64,000 nt of DNA from Thomasclavelia ramosa DSM 1402 (GTDB lineage: Bacteria; Bacillota_I; Bacilli_A; Erysipelotrichales; Coprobacillaceae). Position 1 is the stretch's first letter, and each line of letters begins with the position of its first letter. The position numbers and the translations under genes were made by a program. The notes below the pieces were generated by a model. That model ran no database searches, had not been told where the DNA came from, and worked only from the letters and a program-made list of their open reading frames with translations. This document shows, in pieces, positions 45,485 to 54,999 of the stretch. Location of the stretch: NCBI RefSeq assembly GCF_014131695.1, contig NZ_CP036346.1, positions 2,728,001 through 2,792,000 on the forward strand. The letters are read 5' to 3'.

Positions 45485-46225
45485 TTAATAAACAAATTCA
45501 TAACTAAGACATAAATAACTCATTGCCTCTTCAAATAACTTATCTAAACGCATTTTACGTTCATATATAAGCCCATCAATATCTACGATAAACTGGTATT
45601 CACTTAGTGGTTCTTGTCCTAAATCTACTTCTCCCACAAATGCAACTCGACACGGACAATTGAATTGAAAATATCTAACATCCTTATAAAACATCGTTCG
45701 ATGATCTAAAAAACTTCTAAACGTTTCATGAAGACTGATAAAAATTACCAGATCATCTTTAGATAATGCATATTCATCAAAAATATCCTCCTCCTTACCT
45801 AAATAAATAGGAATTTCAAAATCTATCCCTAGATGAATAAAGGCTTTCATATAAATCATCAAACTAAAACAATTACCATCCCCCAAAACAATAACACGTT
45901 TAGCCTCTTTAATTATTTTTCCTAATTTAACAGCCTGTTTGTCTAGCTGTTCTTCCTTATAGTTATATTTTATTGTTTCCAAGGCTGTGATGCCTTTAAT
46001 ACTCTCTAATGTGATTATTTCCCTAAAAGAAGTAAAGGTATTAACCCCCAGGCTATTTAAATACCGCATCAATGATGTTTTTGATACCCCAGCTTCTTTA
46101 ATAAACATTTCTAATGAATAATCTTTGATTCGATTTCCGAGCATCAATGTTTTTTTACTGATCTGATATTCTACACTCCCACGCTTATTAGCACTTTGAG
46201 CCATCATAACCTTCCCCAAAATCAT
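45485..46225 (-). CDS. Divergent RpiR-like regulator
   Basis: A 246-residue protein with an N-terminal helix-turn-helix (LEMFIKEAGVSKTSLMRYL) and a C-terminal half that looks like a reduced SIS domain (AKRVIVLGDGNCFSLMIYMK, then KDDLVIFISLHETF). The glycine and serine spacing of a standard phosphosugar pocket is not clearly kept. It starts four bases after the stop of the next regulator, whose last codons supply AAAGGAG, so the two are co-translated. An alternative start is the ATG at 46204. Confidence 0.7.
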   Translation of the reverse strand: MILGKVMMAQSANKRGSVEYQISKKTLMLGNRIKDYSLEMFIKEAGVSKTSLMRYLNSLGVNTFTSFREIITLESIKGITALETIKYNYKEEQLDKQAVKLGKIIKEAKRVIVLGDGNCFSLMIYMKAFIHLGIDFEIPIYLGKEEDIFDEYALSKDDLVIFISLHETFRSFLDHRTMFYKDVRYFQFNCPCRVAFVGEVDLGQEPLSEYQFIVDIDGLIYERKMRLDKLFEEAMSYLCLSYEFVY

Positions 46226-46229
46226 CTGC

Positions 46230-47003
46230 CTAGTTCTCCTTTATATATAATTCATAATATCTTGTTTTAATCATATCTAGATAAAACATAAAAACATACT
46301 GCCCCTCATAATAATCATTATCAGTATTTAATGAAATTAAAAAATCACTCTCTAATAATGCCCCGTGTTGAGTAATTAATAACTTCTTACAAGGACCATT
46401 AAAGATTTTTAAACGCATTGTTGTCCCTACCATATTCATCGTTCTTCCCATCATTGAAAAAAGCCATACAAAATCATCTTTTTGAGGAACTAGAGCCTTA
46501 TCTTCATACATCGAACTACGAATAAAATCCTTTCCAAACAGTTTCATATCTATTTGAAAATCATGTGTTAAATTCAACAATCCCATCGCCCCATACATGA
46601 TAATACGCTTACTTTGATAGATTTGCTTGCAAATCCGATCAATTAACTCAACATTAAAAAAATCATTAAAATCATTATAATTAGTTAAGTTAAAAATAAC
46701 TCTTGCAAGCGGTTCTTGTTTTTGCCACTGACACTGTTTTACTACTTGCTCTTTACGAATATCACACCACAAGCCAATCCGTTCTTTCAAGATTGAAAAA
46801 TTGTTGCAGTCATACAATTTATAAAATCGTTTAAACTGACTCCCATTAATATTAGTTGTTTCTAAGAAATCCTCTAAACTCATATCCTTTAACCAAACAC
46901 AATTCTCTATCACTTTCCGAGCAATATAGGTATTATTATCATTAATATCGACACAGTTAGCAACATCCAAAATACTATCTAATAAAGTTATATTTTTTAT
47001 CAT
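46230..47003 (-). CDS. Divergent RpiR-like regulator
   Basis: A 257-residue protein with an RpiR-type N-terminal DNA-binding region (MSLEDFLETTNINGSQFKRF) and a reduced SIS-like half (SKRIIMYGAMGLLNLTHDFQ). It pairs with the following gene and resembles the broken regulator at 4.1-4.6 kb. The start at 47003 is set by GAGGTG. The pair lies directly downstream of the surface esterase gene, but a strong terminator separates them. Confidence 0.7.
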   Translation of the reverse strand: MIKNITLLDSILDVANCVDINDNNTYIARKVIENCVWLKDMSLEDFLETTNINGSQFKRFYKLYDCNNFSILKERIGLWCDIRKEQVVKQCQWQKQEPLARVIFNLTNYNDFNDFFNVELIDRICKQIYQSKRIIMYGAMGLLNLTHDFQIDMKLFGKDFIRSSMYEDKALVPQKDDFVWLFSMMGRTMNMVGTTMRLKIFNGPCKKLLITQHGALLESDFLISLNTDNDYYEGQYVFMFYLDMIKTRYYELYIKEN

Positions 47004-47075
47004 AGCGCTTTCACCTCTGGGTATTAGTATACTATATTTCATTAATTTTTTGGTGAAATTACTCGAATTTTAAAT

Positions 47076-47154
47076 AAAAAATCCTCATTTGAAATAATCT
47101 TCCATTATTTGAATGTTCAAATAATGAGGTTCATTTCAGTTAGAGGATTTTTAT
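47076..47154 (-). terminator. Long nested terminator after the esterase gene
   Basis: Outer AAAATCCTC/GAGGATTTT and inner perfect CATTATTTGAA/TTCAAATAATG helices on the minus strand, ending in TTTTTT, three bases after the esterase stop. Confidence 0.85.
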
Positions 47155-47156
47155 TA

Positions 47157-48644
47157 TTAATAATATTTTTTACTTAATACTACTGTTCCCGCTAACAATG
47201 ATAATCCAGTCATCATAGCCATCAATTCAACTGTACTATCATCACCTGTTTTAACTGCTTTCTTTGCTTCCTCAGAAGCAGTTGTTTCAGTTTTAGAATT
47301 ATTCGACTCTTCTTTTTCTACTGGAATATTTTCTGAAGCATTTGTCTGTTTAAATAACCAATTCATTGGTGAACCTTCTTCATTATGGTTAAGTACTTTT
47401 ACCCACGACCAATGTAATAAACCTTCAGCAATTCCTTCGTCAGCCATTTCTTGATTTGACCAGATTGTTAAGTGATTATTTTTAGCACCTAGATTATTTA
47501 AAGCTTCATACATAGCTTTTGAACTATTAACATTGCATGTAGTATCATTTTGAGCATGTGTAAAATAAATTGGTAACTCTACTAAAGAAGCAGTATCAAC
47601 TTGTTTGCTTACCATCATTTCTTTTGTTTCATCCCAAGTGTATACTTGTCCTTGGAAAGCAGTTTCAAAATTTTCAACAATTTGTTCATAAGAATCTTGA
47701 TAATTATAATGTACCCACACAATCGGATCCATTGAACAACAAGCTATCGCACCCGCAAAAAGTTCTGGGTATTGCATAATAAAGCGCATCGTTGCGCCAC
47801 CACCACTTGATGCTCCTGTAACATAAACACGATTTTGATCAACTGTTCCTTCTGCAATTAATTTTTTTATTAACGCTGCTTGTAAAGCGTTATTTTGATC
47901 GATCAAAGATTTCTTATCTTCATCAAAAGCTGTCCCGTAGCTATAGTTTGGATTAGAAACTTGAATTTGTAATACCGCTGTATTATATCCTGCCTCTACC
48001 CATGCAGTTAAACCTCTATTAGCAACAAGTGTATTTTCTAATTGCCCTGCATATTCTCCACCACCATGATTCCATACTACTAATGGAACATTTTTCATGT
48101 TAGTTCCATCACTATTTTTAGGCAAATATAAAGCATACTCACGAGTTAATCCCGCATATGTAAACGTTCCTCTGATTGCATCATCCAAAGTTTTTGTTTT
48201 CAATGTAGTCACATTATCTTTATTGAAACTTAACACACCATATTTGTTGCAGGTAACCTGCCAAGGATTTTTACTAAAATCAGGATTGTATCGTCCAGTA
48301 TAATCAAAGGCTTTTACATTAAGAATAATTGTATTTCCTTTAATTTCTAAACTAATTCCATCATCTAAATAATCATCTGCTAAAGCATTTGTCGCAACGT
48401 CGTAGGGTACTGAGCTAACGTTATTAGTAATATCAAAATCTTCAGCCTTTAAATCATTTACTAAATTAATATCATTGACAGTGATTTCAAATGAACTCAC
48501 TTCTCTTTGTCCATCCCCAACATATGTATTAGCAACAATTGAAGTAACTTTTAATTCCTCGATTGCACTAATATTTGTTGTAATAATGCCTAGGGTCATT
48601 ACTAATGTCATCATCATTGCAAATAGTTTTTTTATTTTTCTCAT
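47157..48644 (-). CDS. Wall-anchored alpha/beta-hydrolase esterase (PHB-depolymerase-like)
   Basis: A 495-residue secreted protein: signal peptide (about 1-28), an N-terminal beta domain (about 30-145), an alpha/beta-hydrolase domain (about 150-435) and AVKTGDD, a hydrophobic helix and SKKYY. The nucleophile is in GASSGGG (GxSxG type), the oxyanion loop in WNHGGGEYAG; HAQNDTTCN and LLHWSW are candidates for the Asp and His. The fold is that of polyhydroxybutyrate depolymerase/feruloyl-esterase-type enzymes; on this cell a plant- or host-glycan ester is more likely than PHB. The start at 48644 follows AGGAGG. Confidence 0.8.
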   Translation of the reverse strand: MRKIKKLFAMMMTLVMTLGIITTNISAIEELKVTSIVANTYVGDGQREVSSFEITVNDINLVNDLKAEDFDITNNVSSVPYDVATNALADDYLDDGISLEIKGNTIILNVKAFDYTGRYNPDFSKNPWQVTCNKYGVLSFNKDNVTTLKTKTLDDAIRGTFTYAGLTREYALYLPKNSDGTNMKNVPLVVWNHGGGEYAGQLENTLVANRGLTAWVEAGYNTAVLQIQVSNPNYSYGTAFDEDKKSLIDQNNALQAALIKKLIAEGTVDQNRVYVTGASSGGGATMRFIMQYPELFAGAIACCSMDPIVWVHYNYQDSYEQIVENFETAFQGQVYTWDETKEMMVSKQVDTASLVELPIYFTHAQNDTTCNVNSSKAMYEALNNLGAKNNHLTIWSNQEMADEGIAEGLLHWSWVKVLNHNEEGSPMNWLFKQTNASENIPVEKEESNNSKTETTASEEAKKAVKTGDDSTVELMAMMTGLSLLAGTVVLSKKYY

Positions 48645-48666
48645 TTTACTTCCTCCTATATCAATT

Positions 48667-48695
48667 ATTATAGTTATAAGCGAATACAATGATAA
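48667..48695 (-). promoter_or_regulatory. Esterase promoter with embedded cre-like site
   Basis: Minus-strand TTATCA (48690-48695), 17-base spacer, TATAAT (48667-48672). TATAAGCGAATACA (48675-48688, plus strand) matches the CcpA cre pattern at 12 of 14 positions and fills the spacer, so carbon-catabolite repression is plausible. Confidence 0.5.
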
Positions 48696-48775
48696 TGACT
48701 AATTAGGGGAGTTTGTATCTTGATTTAGGACTAAAGTTACTATTTATTCACTAAGTATCATATTACGGTACTATA

Positions 48776-50404
<1,629 letters not shown>

Positions 50405-50431
50405 CTATTCTCCTTTTTGTTTTATATCAAA

Positions 50432-50457
50432 ATAAAAATGTCTTCCTCTGGAAGACA
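50432..50457 (-). terminator. pyrG leader terminator (CTP-sensing attenuator)
   Basis: TGTCTTCC (minus strand) pairs with GGAAGACA across AGA, then TTTTT. The first arm contains UCUUCC, which could pair with a run of G added at the transcript's 5' end, blocking the terminator as described for B. subtilis pyrG. Confidence 0.8.
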
Positions 50458-50465
50458 CACTGTTG

Positions 50466-50503
50466 CCCTTTTACATTCTAGCAAATTTTTATTATCTAGG
50501 CAA
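50466..50503 (-). promoter_or_regulatory. pyrG promoter and GGG transcription start
   Basis: Minus-strand TTGCCT (50498-50503), 17-base spacer, TAGAAT (50475-50480). Six bases further the transcript would begin at GGGC (50468-50465). GGG followed by C is exactly the start at which B. subtilis polymerase slips and adds extra G when CTP is low. Confidence 0.8.
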
Positions 50504-50525
50504 GAATTTTTTTGCACTAACAAAT

Positions 50526-50605
50526 AAAAAAAAGGAAGCATTGGGGAATACTTCCTTTAATGTATAGGTCGTTCTTGGGGAAGAAGGGGGTGACCTATAC
50601 TTATA
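50526..50605 (-). ncRNA. Candidate small RNA B: C-rich-loop hairpin plus terminator
   Basis: A minus-strand unit: GTATAGGTC (50600-50592) pairs with GACCTATAC (50570-50562) around a loop with CCCCCTTCTTCCCC, followed by an intrinsic terminator AAAGGAAG/CTTCCTTT and eight T (50526-50533). About 75-80 bases. It has the same plan as the unit at 50683-50755. No coding frame with a ribosome site was found. C-rich exposed loops are a hallmark of Gram-positive sRNAs that bind Shine-Dalgarno sequences (for example RsaE/RoxS). Confidence 0.6.
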
Positions 50606-50682
50606 TATTATCTTGTCTTGACGACATTTGTAATAATATCGGAGAAATGTGAACACTTTATGAACTTTTAAAAAAAATGTAT

Positions 50683-50755
50683 AAAAAAAGGAACAATTTC
50701 TTGTTCCTTTTCTGCATAGGTGATTATATGGGAGAGGGGTCACCTATGCAAAGTA
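50683..50755 (-). ncRNA. Candidate small RNA A: C-rich-loop hairpin plus terminator
   Basis: A minus-strand unit: GCATAGGTGA (50749-50740) pairs perfectly with TCACCTATGC (50723-50714) around a 16-base loop starting CCCCTCTCCC. Next comes a perfect 10-base-pair terminator, AAAGGAACAA/TTGTTCCTTT, with seven T. The 5' end is estimated; an AATACT box lies close upstream but no convincing promoter. The stem core (ATAGGT/ACCTAT) is shared with RNA B, while terminators differ. The remaining bases from 50606 to 50682 are AT-rich and show no further feature. Confidence 0.6.
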
Positions 50756-50800
50756 TTATTGTCTTTCTTTGACATAACCATAATACTCCATTATTATGTC

Positions 50801-52060
50801 TCATTTATGGTCAATTGTCAATTGGTTATAAACATTTTTTGAAATAATAACACCATTTGCCCTTTGATATTCCTTCTCTAAATAGTTTTGATAAGTACCC
50901 GGAGAAATAATTCCATTTAAATCAATAATATCCATTCCTGCTTTTCCCATAATTGCTTCAGCTAACTTAACACAATTAGACCCTAAAACAAAATATGTTT
51001 TATAGCGTCCTCTTTTAAATTTAAAAAAGCTAGCTCCCGTTCGTAAATAAAGACGGCTGGCATAGTCATTACAATCATTCCTATCTTTATATGAACGCGG
51101 ATACCAAGGGTAGGTATTTTCTTTTAACTTTTCAATTTCTCGTTTTACACTCGCTAACTGTTTAACTGTTAAACGAACCCCATAACTAAAAATCGTTTTA
51201 TGATCAGTTTCGATGCAAAATGGAATATAACTTTCTCGTGGAGCAATAAACAAAACACCATCCCCAATGGTTTCAAATAATCTAATAGAATCGTAATCAT
51301 AGTTTCCATAAGATATTACTTGATTATCGATACATATATCGCAATGTCCAATTGTCCCAAATCCATCTGGGCTAACATGAATAAAAATTTCTACATTTGC
51401 GTGATTCTGATCGTCTAAAAACTTCTCTGTTGGCTCAACTGCTAACCGTTCATTTATATAATCCATCATCACTTTTGGTACAAGGGCAGAAATAAAGATT
51501 GGTACGGGTATTCTGATCCGTCTCTTTAAACTGTCTTTATGCTGCTGGGGAATAGCGGTAAAGATTCCATCAATAATGTAATTTATTCCTAATAATAAGC
51601 CATAACCGCCAATGAAGATCATCATTGCATTAGCATCAGCATATCTCCCTAATAACAGTGCCAAGCCATAGATGATCAAAAACAGAGCCCCACACAAAAC
51701 TGGAAATCGTTTACTCACTTTATCTTTTTTATAGTTTAAATAAGAAATAAATTTTATAATTCCATTTAATGTTATATAGATTGCAAAAATAGCAAATAAT
51801 AATCTAATTGGAATCGCTGTATAAGACAAAATAAATATTCCTACTCCAATATTTCCAATTATATTAATTAAATCTCCTCTAAAGCGACGTCTTAAAAATA
51901 CACTTAATTCATGAAGACCATTAATAATCAAAATCCATGCCAATACGTCAAATACACGCATTAAAAAATCTTCTCGCTGAATAATTGCCATTGATGAAAT
52001 AACAATTAAAATCAACCCTAAAACACAATAATATATTGAATTATAAATATTACGTCGCAT
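50801..52060 (-). CDS. DUF308 membrane protein with C-terminal permuted-papain-like domain
   Basis: A 419-residue protein. Residues about 8-175 hold six or so membrane helices in the HdeD/DUF308 pattern. The soluble C-terminal part (about 220-400) has FGTIGHCDICID with a candidate catalytic His and, later, FVLGSNCVKLAEAIMG with a candidate Cys at the start of a helix. This His-then-Cys order is typical of circularly permuted NlpC/P60-like (YiiX/LRAT-type) folds. The fusion suggests a membrane-tethered hydrolase or acyl-transferase; this is inference. The start follows GGGGTG. Confidence 0.65.
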   Translation of the reverse strand: MRRNIYNSIYYCVLGLILIVISSMAIIQREDFLMRVFDVLAWILIINGLHELSVFLRRRFRGDLINIIGNIGVGIFILSYTAIPIRLLFAIFAIYITLNGIIKFISYLNYKKDKVSKRFPVLCGALFLIIYGLALLLGRYADANAMMIFIGGYGLLLGINYIIDGIFTAIPQQHKDSLKRRIRIPVPIFISALVPKVMMDYINERLAVEPTEKFLDDQNHANVEIFIHVSPDGFGTIGHCDICIDNQVISYGNYDYDSIRLFETIGDGVLFIAPRESYIPFCIETDHKTIFSYGVRLTVKQLASVKREIEKLKENTYPWYPRSYKDRNDCNDYASRLYLRTGASFFKFKRGRYKTYFVLGSNCVKLAEAIMGKAGMDIIDLNGIISPGTYQNYLEKEYQRANGVIISKNVYNQLTIDHK

Positions 52061-52114
52061 TAAATCACACCCCGATACTTTAATATATGCCCATTATAAC
52101 ACAAAGTGTCTAAT

Positions 52115-52143
52115 AAAAAAGAGGCAACACTTGGTGTTGCCTC
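52115..52143 (-). terminator. adhE terminator
   Basis: GAGGCAACAC pairs perfectly with GTGTTGCCTC across TTG/CAA, followed by six T on the minus strand. Confidence 0.92.
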
Positions 52144-52157
52144 AAAGATAAACATTA

Positions 52158-54806
52158 TTATTTATCGAATTTATTTTTATAATCCCAAATAGTTCTTAAG
52201 ATTGCTTCCATATCATGTACCATAGGCATTCTTGGATTTGCTGGAGTACATTGATCTTCATAAGCATTCATAGCCATTCTGTGAATTGCTTCATCCCAAT
52301 CTTTTTTATCGATTCCTTGAGATTCGATGTTAGATGCTAAATTAACTTTGTGACATAATTCTTCACAAGCGTCAGCAAACATTTGAACACCTTCTGCAGG
52401 AGTTTTAGGATTTAATCCGATTAATTGAGCTAATTCCATATATTTAACATCAGCTTTGAAGTTTTCAATTTTTGGCCAGATGTTTAATTTAGTTGGCATA
52501 CTTCCGTTATATCTGATAACGTGTGGTAATAAGATACCATTAGTACGTCCATGAGGTACGTGGAATTCCCCACCAATTTTATGAGCTAATGAGTGGTTCA
52601 TACCTAAGAATGCATTAGCGAAAGCCATACCTGCGATTGTTGCAGCATTGTGCATTTTTTCTCTAGATAAAGGAGTTCCTTCTTTAACTGATTCTTCTAA
52701 GTAATCAAATACTAATTTAACGGCTTGTTTAGCCCATCCATCAGTAAAGTCAGAAGCTAAGATAGATACGTAAGCTTCAACTGCATGAGTTAATACGTCG
52801 ATACCTGTATCAGCAGCAATTGCAGCTGGTAAAGACATAACGAATTCAGGGTCAACGATAGCTACTGTTGGAGTTAAAGCATAGTCAGTTAATGGATATT
52901 TCTTGTTACAAGATTTATCTGTAATAACTGAGAATGGAGTAACTTCTGAACCTGTTCCTGAAGTTGTAGGAATACAGATTAAGTTAGCTTTTTTACCTAA
53001 TTCAGGGAATTTGAATGCACGTTTTCTGATATCCATGAATTTTTGTTTGATATCATCGAAACATACTTCTGGATTTTCATATAATAACCACATTACTTTA
53101 GCAGCATCCATTGAAGAACCCCCACCTAATGCGATAATTGTATCAGGTTGGAATTTGTTCATTAATTCAAGACCAGCTTGAACTGTATCGAAACTTGGAT
53201 CTGGTTCTACGTCAAAGAATAATTCTAAATCAACTTGATTTCTTCTTCTTCTAATAACATCTTCGATTTTTTCTACATAACCAAGATTGTACATACCTCT
53301 ATCTGTAACGATCATGGCTTTTTCCATTTTTTTCATGTCTCTTAAATATTTAATCGAATTTCTTTCGAAATAAATTTTTGGAGGAAGTTTAACCCATTGC
53401 ATATTGTTATTACGTCTCCCGATTCTCTTAATATTGATTAAGTTAACAGCACTTACGTTGTTTGATACAGAGTTATGTCCGTAAGAACCACAACCTAATG
53501 TTAATGATGGAATAAATGCATTATAAACAGAACCAATACCACCGAATGTAGATGGAGCGTTTTCGATAATACGGATTGCTTTACATGCATGTCCGAATTT
53601 CTTAGAAATTTCATGATCTTCTGTATGAATTGCAGCAGAGTGACCCAAACCATTGAATTCAACCATTTGAGTTGCTTTTAAGATACCATCATCAGTATTT
53701 TTAGCTTTTAATACAGCTAATACTGGAGATAATTTTTCTCTTGTTAATGGTTCATTTGGACCAACTTCTTTACATTCTGCACAGATAATTTGAGTATCTT
53801 CTGGTACTTTGAATCCAGCTTGTTCAGCGATCCAAGTAGCAGGTTTACCAACTACGTTTGGATTTAACTTAGCAGCGTTTACGTTATCACTGTATGCTAC
53901 AGCACCAAACATAAATGTTTCTAATTTTGCTTTTTCTTCTTTATTTACAAAGTAAACTTTGAATCTTTTGATTTCTTTCATGAATGCATCATAGATTTCA
54001 GTATCAACGATAGCAGCTTGTTCAGAAGCACAGATCATACCGTTATCGAAAGATTTTGATAATACGATGTCATTTACAGCTCTAGGTAATACACAAGTTT
54101 TTTCTACATAAGCAGGAACGTTACCAGCTCCTACACCTAATGCAGGTTTACCACAAGAGTAAGCAGCAGCTACCATTGCGTTACCACCAGTTGCTAAGAT
54201 TGTAGCAACACCTGGGTGTTTCATTAATGCAGTAGTTGCATACATTGATTTAAGATCTAACCATTGGATACAATCTTCTGGAGCCCCAGCAGCGATTGCA
54301 GCATCTCTAATTACTACAGCAGCCATTACTGAACATGCATGAGCACTTGGATGGAATGAGAAGATAATTGGGTTTCTTGTTTTTAAACAAATTAATGATT
54401 TGAAAATTACTGTAGAAGTTGGGTTAGTTGTTGGAACGATACCACAAACAACACCTACTGGTTCAGCAATTTCAGTGATTCCTAAAAGTGGATCTTCATT
54501 GATGATACCAACAGTTTTTAAGTGACGTAAGTTACTTGTTACATATTCACAAGCAAATAAGTTTTTAACTGCTTTATCTTCAAATACACCACGTCCAGTT
54601 TCATTAACTGCAGCTTCAGCTAATGTACCATGAGCATCAAGTCCAGCAACTGAACATTTAGCTACGATGTAATCTACTTGTTCTTGAGTGAATTCTTCAA
54701 ATTTTGATAAAGCTACTTGAGCTTTTGCAACTAGTTGATCAACATGAGCATCGATTTCTTCATTAGTTGGTTCAACTACTTTGTTAACAGCTTTTTTTTC
54801 TGCCAT
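52158..54806 (-). CDS. adhE: Bifunctional acetaldehyde-CoA/alcohol dehydrogenase
   Basis: An 882-residue fermentative enzyme that reduces acetyl-CoA to acetaldehyde and then ethanol, reoxidising two NADH. The N-terminal aldehyde dehydrogenase half (about 1-440) has its Cys in GMICASEQAAIV; the C-terminal iron alcohol dehydrogenase half (about 455-880) has GGGSSMDAAKVMW, PTTSGTGSEVTPF and the metal-binding His in NHSLAHKIGGEFHVPHG. Codon use is more biased than in its neighbours, as expected for a highly expressed gene. Upstream lie a Rex-like operator and a CcpA-like cre site. The start follows GGAGGAA. Confidence 0.96.
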   Translation of the reverse strand: MAEKKAVNKVVEPTNEEIDAHVDQLVAKAQVALSKFEEFTQEQVDYIVAKCSVAGLDAHGTLAEAAVNETGRGVFEDKAVKNLFACEYVTSNLRHLKTVGIINEDPLLGITEIAEPVGVVCGIVPTTNPTSTVIFKSLICLKTRNPIIFSFHPSAHACSVMAAVVIRDAAIAAGAPEDCIQWLDLKSMYATTALMKHPGVATILATGGNAMVAAAYSCGKPALGVGAGNVPAYVEKTCVLPRAVNDIVLSKSFDNGMICASEQAAIVDTEIYDAFMKEIKRFKVYFVNKEEKAKLETFMFGAVAYSDNVNAAKLNPNVVGKPATWIAEQAGFKVPEDTQIICAECKEVGPNEPLTREKLSPVLAVLKAKNTDDGILKATQMVEFNGLGHSAAIHTEDHEISKKFGHACKAIRIIENAPSTFGGIGSVYNAFIPSLTLGCGSYGHNSVSNNVSAVNLINIKRIGRRNNNMQWVKLPPKIYFERNSIKYLRDMKKMEKAMIVTDRGMYNLGYVEKIEDVIRRRRNQVDLELFFDVEPDPSFDTVQAGLELMNKFQPDTIIALGGGSSMDAAKVMWLLYENPEVCFDDIKQKFMDIRKRAFKFPELGKKANLICIPTTSGTGSEVTPFSVITDKSCNKKYPLTDYALTPTVAIVDPEFVMSLPAAIAADTGIDVLTHAVEAYVSILASDFTDGWAKQAVKLVFDYLEESVKEGTPLSREKMHNAATIAGMAFANAFLGMNHSLAHKIGGEFHVPHGRTNGILLPHVIRYNGSMPTKLNIWPKIENFKADVKYMELAQLIGLNPKTPAEGVQMFADACEELCHKVNLASNIESQGIDKKDWDEAIHRMAMNAYEDQCTPANPRMPMVHDMEAILRTIWDYKNKFDK

Positions 54807-54855
54807 TATTTCTTCCTCCGATTCATTGTGAAATATTTAATTTGTTTCCACCGAT

Positions 54856-54884
54856 AGTGTACCCCAAATTTGCAAAAAACACAA
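54856..54884 (-). promoter_or_regulatory. Candidate adhE promoter
   Basis: Minus-strand TTGTGT (54879-54884), 17-base spacer, TACACT (54856-54861), 50 bases before adhE. A half-site TTGTGAAATATT (54826-54837) downstream may be a second Rex contact. Confidence 0.45.
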
Positions 54885-54890
54885 GTAATA

Positions 54891-54908
54891 TTGTGCATTT
54901 TTTCACAA
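54891..54908. promoter_or_regulatory. Rex-type redox operator upstream of adhE
   Basis: TTGTGCATTTTTTCACAA matches the Rex dyad TTGTG-N8-CACAA at full 18-base length, six bases upstream of the candidate -35 box. Rex represses fermentation genes until NADH rises. Confidence 0.7.
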
Positions 54909-54928
54909 CAAAAACACTAACTTCACAA

Positions 54929-54942
54929 TGAAAACGCTAACA
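54929..54942. promoter_or_regulatory. CcpA cre site upstream of adhE
   Basis: TGAAAACGCTAACA is a full match to the cre pattern TGWAANCGNTNWCA, about 45 bases upstream of the -35 box. An upstream position fits activation or roadblock-free modulation; direction of effect is not predictable. Confidence 0.6.
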
Positions 54943-54972
54943 CTTGTATCACTGCTTAATTTACTGGATGAG

Positions 54973-54999
54973 AAAAAATCTAGGGTCTTTTTACCCTAG
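54973..54999 (-). terminator. GDPD terminator
   Basis: CTAGGGT pairs with ACCCTAG across a 6-base loop, then six T on the minus strand; overlaps the stop codon. Confidence 0.88.

Noticed and set aside
50492-50743. An 83-codon minus-strand reading frame upstream of pyrG
   Set aside because: It has no ribosome site, an odd composition, and runs through two terminators and the pyrG promoter; the region is better explained as the two small RNAs.
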